Shown in pieces: positions 5,469 to 8,423 of a stretch of 8,423 bases of DNA. The notes below the pieces were generated by a model. That model searched no databases. It saw only the letters and a program-made list of their open reading frames with translations, and was not told the origin of the DNA. Both the position numbers and the translations under genes were made by a program. Every line of letters begins with the position of its first letter. Within the stretch, counting starts at the first letter, position 1. This DNA is from Citricoccus sp. WCRC_4 (lineage in GTDB: Bacteria > Actinomycetota > Actinomycetes > Actinomycetales > Micrococcaceae): NCBI GenBank assembly GCA_026645375.1, contig JAPFFX010000124.1, positions 1 to 8,423 on the forward strand, written 5' to 3'.

Positions 5469-6875
5469 TCAGGCATCGATCACCAGGTCGGTCCGTGCGG
5501 TGGAGCAACAGGGCAGGAATTTTCCGGCATCGATCTCCCGTTGCCGGATTCCGCCCTGGTGGTTCATCTCGACCTCTCCGGAGAGCTTGACGACCTTGCA
5601 GGAGCCGCACATGCCTTCCTTGCAGTTCGCCCCGATCCTCACGCCCGCACGCTGGGCCACCTCGAGGATGTGGTCGGCGGGGTCGATGCGCACGTTGACG
5701 CCGGTGCGCATGAAGGACAAGGTGAGGCTTCCCGTACCGACCGTGTCGAAGTCCGAGGCGTCGGTGGCCCCGGCCTCCGTCTCCACCTCAGGACTGCCGT
5801 CGGGACGTGCGGCCTCAGGGCCGGCGGCCTCCAGCGGCAGCCCTGCTGCCTCCAGGGTCCCCTCGGCGTCATAACCCGGCTCGTAGAGCTCGAACGCGGG
5901 GGGCTGGCTGTCGTAGTAGTCCTCGGCGGAATCGGCGATCTCCTCGGCGATCTCCTCGGCAATGTCCGCTGCCAGTGCGACTTCCGTCTGATATTCGAGA
6001 GCCGTCTGGCGGTCTCCCGAGAAGAACTCCATGTGGATGGAGGTGTCATCGACACCGACCTTCTTGAGGAGCTCAGCGGCGGTGTTGAGGTAACCCTCGG
6101 GCCCGCAGGCATAGACCTGGCGGCCGTTGGCATCGGGGGCGACCTCCTCGAGCATGGTCGACGACAGCCTTCCGGTGAGCCATTCCCAGCCCTCGGGCGT
6201 GTTGCGGTCGCCCAGGGAGTAGAAGACCTTGATGCGCGGGTCCACGGAGGCGATGTAGGCCAGTTCCTGGTGGAAGGCATAACCGCCGGCCACCGCTCCG
6301 TGGTACAACACCACCACTTCGGCCTGCCCGGGCAGGGAGTGGATGGTCCGCACCATCGACATGATGGGGGTGATCCCCGCACCGGCGGCCAGAAGGAGAT
6401 ACCGTGCCCGCCGGTCGGCGTCAGGCAGGTGGAATGCCCCGACGGGTCCGAGCATCTCCAGGACGGTGCCCGGTTTGACGTTCTCGTGGACCCACGGTGA
6501 TACGAGTCCCGTGGGGTCGCGTTTGACGGAGATGTCGAAGGTCCACGGTCGCGTGGGTGAGCTGGACAGCGAGTAGCTGCGGTCCACGGGGTCCTGGTCC
6601 GCGCCGTTCACCGGAAAGGCGACGTTGACGTACTGGCCCGGACGGAACGCCAGCGGCGCTCCGTCGCAGCGGCGGAAGACGAAGGTCATCATGTCGCCGG
6701 CCTCGGGAATGACCTCGACGCATTCGGCCATGAACTCCTGGGGATGCCAGGGGCCCAGGGCGCGGGCGGCGCCGGCGGGTCCCTCGGTGGTGGCCATCAC
6801 CCTGTTCCACGGCATCTCCAGGCCGCGGATGCGCTGTGGTTCCTGGGTGGCCGTCCCCGTGACGAGGTCGGTCAT
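5469..6875 (-). CDS. gbcB: NAD(P)H:FAD reductase-ferredoxin component of a Rieske demethylase (GbcB-like)
   Basis: A 468-residue electron-transfer protein that passes electrons from NAD(P)H through FAD and a [2Fe-2S] cluster to the oxygenase encoded just upstream. The FAD domain (about 45-150) has RSYS (99-102). The nucleotide domain (about 155-290) has GAGITP (165-170) and CGPEGYL (257-263). The C-terminal plant-type ferredoxin (about 383-468) has cluster ligands Cys418, Cys423, Cys426 and Cys456. An acidic, Ala/Glu/Asp/Pro-rich linker of about 90 residues (292-382) joins the last two domains; most family members are near 350-370 residues. ATG 6875 overlaps the oxygenase TGA by 4 nt and has AGGAG 8 nt upstream. 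The open frame reaches 6989, but that part overlaps the oxygenase gene. Related reductases serve carnitine and stachydrine demethylases, so the partner determines the substrate. Confidence 0.9.
   Translation of the reverse strand: MTDLVTGTATQEPQRIRGLEMPWNRVMATTEGPAGAARALGPWHPQEFMAECVEVIPEAGDMMTFVFRRCDGAPLAFRPGQYVNVAFPVNGADQDPVDRSYSLSSSPTRPWTFDISVKRDPTGLVSPWVHENVKPGTVLEMLGPVGAFHLPDADRRARYLLLAAGAGITPIMSMVRTIHSLPGQAEVVVLYHGAVAGGYAFHQELAYIASVDPRIKVFYSLGDRNTPEGWEWLTGRLSSTMLEEVAPDANGRQVYACGPEGYLNTAAELLKKVGVDDTSIHMEFFSGDRQTALEYQTEVALAADIAEEIAEEIADSAEDYYDSQPPAFELYEPGYDAEGTLEAAGLPLEAAGPEAARPDGSPEVETEAGATDASDFDTVGTGSLTLSFMRTGVNVRIDPADHILEVAQRAGVRIGANCKEGMCGSCKVVKLSGEVEMNHQGGIRQREIDAGKFLPCCSTARTDLVIDA
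5934..5963. repeat. 12-bp tandem repeat in the reductase linker
   Basis: The unit ggcgatctcctc occurs twice in a row (5934-5945, 5946-5957), followed by a degenerate half unit. On the minus strand it encodes a repeated E-E-I-A block (DIAEEIAEEIADSAED) at the start of the acidic linker. In-frame slippage at such repeats can change linker length without breaking the gene. Confidence 0.75.
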
Positions 6876-8176
6876 GCCAGGTGCTCCTGCACGCGCTGGA
6901 CGTACCAGTTGATGAACGCCTCGACCTGGTACTCGCTCTTCATGTACGGGCCGGGCTGGTAGGCGGGGCTGCCGGCGCCCTGCTGGCACAGCTCCACGAA
7001 CGCCTTGTCCTGCAGGTTGGTCTGCTTCCAGGTGTAGGTGAGTTTCTCCAGGTCGTAGTCGACGCCCTCCTCGGCGTCGTCAGCCACCAGCCAGGTGGTG
7101 CGGACCAGTGACTGGTGTTCATTGATGGGGAAGACACCGAACGTGATGACGTGGTCGCCCAGGAAATGGAACCAGCTGTTGGGCTGCAGGTGCATCGAGC
7201 AGCGGCCGAGACGGAAGTCCCGCAGGTCCCCGAGCAGCTTCTTGGACAGCCGGCGCCCGTCGGGCGAGAACGATTCGCCGTCACCGTCGAGCGATTCACG
7301 GGAGATGCGGATGCCCGCTATGCGCGTGTCCAGCTCCTCGACGACCTCGTACGGCAGGCCATAGCGGCGGCAACGCTCCTCGAGTGAGGACTGTGCTTCC
7401 TTGTTGCGGTCCCACACCTCCTCGAGATGGGCGGGGATCAGGCCCTCCGTGAGGCCCCAGGTGGGAAAGAGGGAACAGGCGAGCTCCGGGTGGCCGTCGC
7501 AGTGGTAGCACTCACGGTTGTTCTCCATGACGAGCTTCCAATTGCCCTCCTCGACGATGTTCTGCTGGTAGGCGATCTTCGTCTTCGACAGATCGTGGGG
7601 CGCCAGGTAGGGCTCGAAGATCTTTGCCGTGTCGTCGAAATCCGCCGGCGGCTCATCCGCGATGCAGACGAAGATGAGTCCGGCGACCACGCGGCTGTGG
7701 GCGCGCTTGAGGCCGAAGCAGCCCTTGTCGAACGTCGTTTCCCCCGGGGCCGAGGCATGGATCAGATCGCCGTTGGGGGAGTAGGTCCAGGAGTGATAGC
7801 CGCAGACCAGGTTTCCCGTGGTCCCCGCGGGGTCGGTCAGGACGCGGGCGCCGCGGTGGCGGCACACGTTGTGCAGGACGTTCACGCCGCCGTCGTCGTT
7901 GTGCAGCACGATCAGGGAGTAGGGACCGTAGTCCACGGTGACGTAGTCGCCCGGTTCCGGAAGTTCGGCGATGCTGGCCGCGAAGATCCAGTGCCGTCCG
8001 AAGATGGCCTGCATGTCGATGCTGAAGATCGTCGGATCCGTGTAGAAGGGTGCGTCGAGGGAGTATCCGGCGCGCCGGAAATCGAACAGTTCGGCAATCT
8101 CCGCCAACTGCTCGGCGGGCACTGATGACGCGAGCTTTCCACGTGATGTGGGGGACACGTTCACTGGAACAGACAT
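6872..8176 (-). CDS. gbcA: Rieske oxygenase, glycine betaine demethylase type (GbcA-like)
   Basis: A 434-residue Rieske non-heme iron oxygenase alpha subunit. It is inferred to N-demethylate glycine betaine to dimethylglycine, releasing formaldehyde and using O2 and electrons from the downstream reductase. The Rieske [2Fe-2S] ligands are Cys105/His107 (CRHRG) and Cys125/His128 (CGYH). The mononuclear iron site is marked by ENNRECYHCDGHPEL (218-232). His225 and His229 are candidate ligands, and Asp390 in NLQDKAFVE is a candidate third ligand. ATG 8176 has GGAGG 7 nt upstream and gives the usual family length; the longer open frame to 8278 lacks such support. The next gene is its reductase, with a 4-nt overlap, and a LysR-type regulator is divergent. 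Carnitine, stachydrine or choline-type demethylases share this fold and are alternatives. Length and the ENNRECYHC motif favour the betaine branch. Confidence 0.88.
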   Translation of the reverse strand: MSVPVNVSPTSRGKLASSVPAEQLAEIAELFDFRRAGYSLDAPFYTDPTIFSIDMQAIFGRHWIFAASIAELPEPGDYVTVDYGPYSLIVLHNDDGGVNVLHNVCRHRGARVLTDPAGTTGNLVCGYHSWTYSPNGDLIHASAPGETTFDKGCFGLKRAHSRVVAGLIFVCIADEPPADFDDTAKIFEPYLAPHDLSKTKIAYQQNIVEEGNWKLVMENNRECYHCDGHPELACSLFPTWGLTEGLIPAHLEEVWDRNKEAQSSLEERCRRYGLPYEVVEELDTRIAGIRISRESLDGDGESFSPDGRRLSKKLLGDLRDFRLGRCSMHLQPNSWFHFLGDHVITFGVFPINEHQSLVRTTWLVADDAEEGVDYDLEKLTYTWKQTNLQDKAFVELCQQGAGSPAYQPGPYMKSEYQVEAFINWYVQRVQEHLA

Positions 8177-8260
8177 GTGGTTCCTCCCGGGAGGGTTCGG
8201 TGAGTGGGGGATCCGTCGGCACCCCGCTGGGGCGCAACCGGTGTGGTCGAAACGTCCTAG

Positions 8261-8278
8261 TTGTGAGATTAGACACAA
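8261..8278. promoter_or_regulatory. Candidate regulator-binding dyad over the demethylase promoter
   Basis: TTGTG-AGATTAGA-CACAA is a perfect 5-bp inverted repeat with 8 bp between arms, covering the candidate -10 box of the demethylase operon. It lies in the divergent spacer where LysR-type regulators usually bind. Its symmetry does not give the classic T-N11-A spacing, so assignment to that regulator is tentative. Confidence 0.4.
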
Positions 8279-8294
8279 GCGCTCTGCGGCAAAA
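8266..8294 (-). promoter_or_regulatory. Candidate promoter of the demethylase operon
   Basis: On the minus strand TTTTGC (8294-8289) is followed after 17 bp by TAATCT (8271-8266). Transcription would start near 8259 and give a leader of about 80 nt before ATG 8176. The -10 box overlaps a TTGTG/CACAA dyad, a sensible place for control by the divergent regulator. Confidence 0.4.
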
Positions 8295-8316
8295 GCGCAA
8301 GATCATGGAGATAACC

Positions 8317-8423
8317 GTGCACAATGTGTGCATGATCGATGCACGTCTCGTCACCCTCAGGGTGTTCGCCCGATGCGGCACCATCAACGCAACCGCGGAG
8401 CTCACGGGTTACTCTCCCTCCGC
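8317..8423 (+). CDS. LysR-type transcriptional regulator, N-terminus only (cut by window edge)
   Basis: The visible part reads MHNVCMIDARLVTLRVFARC and continues GTINATAELTGYSPSA. This is the opening of a LysR-family winged helix-turn-helix (RLxxLRxFAxxGT...A...L..SPSA). GTG 8317 is preferred because GGAG (8307-8310) lies 6 nt upstream. ATG 8332 is in the same frame and matches the family's usual N-terminus, but its only Shine-Dalgarno-like sequence is over 20 nt away. The gene is divergent from the demethylase operon with 140 nt between starts. It is therefore the likely local regulator, perhaps sensing betaine or a related compound. The effector domain is outside the window. Confidence 0.85.
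   Translation, partial: MHNVCMIDARLVTLRVFARCGTINATAELTGYSPS
8318..8344. repeat. Two overlapping dyads at the start of the LysR-type gene
   Basis: TGCACA-ATG-TGTGCA (8318-8332) and GTGCAT-GATCG-ATGCAC (8328-8344) are each perfect 6-bp inverted repeats and share the central GTGCA. They span the first codons of the regulator gene. They could be autoregulatory binding sites or form alternative hairpins around the start codon. Their clustering is more notable than either one alone. Confidence 0.4.

Noticed and set aside
5397..6500. Plus-strand open frame (367 codons) opposite the reductase.
   Set aside because: Antisense shadow of a gene with clear FAD, NAD and ferredoxin motifs.
8177..8278. N-terminal extension of the Rieske oxygenase to position 8278.
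   Set aside because: The extension would cover the candidate promoter and dyad, and ATG 8176 has a well-placed GGAGG and gives a family-typical N-terminus.

Overview
The window reads as chromosomal DNA of a high-GC actinobacterium. Nearly all third codon positions are G or C, GTG starts occur, and the protein families (OmpR/HAMP two-component pair, CPH-type copper ATPase, Rieske demethylase with a fused reductase-ferredoxin) have actinobacterial character. The sequence alone does not fix the genus. There are seven protein-coding genes, two cut by the window edges, and no RNA genes, insertion sequences or CRISPR arrays that I can see.

Positions 1-4560, minus strand: a copper (heavy-metal) response cluster. 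In transcription order it holds an OmpR-family response regulator, a membrane sensor histidine kinase (overlapping by 4 nt, ATGA), a P1B-3 type copper-exporting ATPase with a CPH motif and a His-rich N-terminus, and a DUF305 lipoprotein that runs off the left edge. The ATPase and lipoprotein genes are 37 nt apart and look co-transcribed. A dyad closely resembling a CsoR operator (ATACCCC-CTA-GGGGTAT) lies between a plausible -35 and -10 just upstream of the ATPase. It sits inside the 3' end of the kinase coding sequence. The ATPase-lipoprotein unit may therefore be driven both by read-through from the two-component genes and by its own copper-derepressed promoter.

Positions 4561-5468: a sparse region with one small plus-strand gene. 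It encodes an exported, cysteine-free protein of about 124 residues that I do not recognise. The upstream spacer (4561-4874) holds a weak candidate promoter for the response regulator and a GGGGG-ACT-CCCCC dyad. The downstream spacer (5250-5468), between convergent genes, holds a GC-rich hairpin.

Positions 5469-8176, minus strand: a two-gene operon for oxidative N-demethylation of a quaternary ammonium compound, most likely glycine betaine (GbcA/GbcB-like). The Rieske oxygenase gene comes first and overlaps the reductase gene by 4 nt. The reductase takes electrons from NAD(P)H through FAD and a C-terminal [2Fe-2S] ferredoxin to the oxygenase. Its two halves are joined by an unusually long acidic linker. 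A divergent LysR-type regulator starts at about 8317 and is cut by the right edge. The 140-nt divergent spacer contains a candidate promoter and several short dyads that could be its operators.
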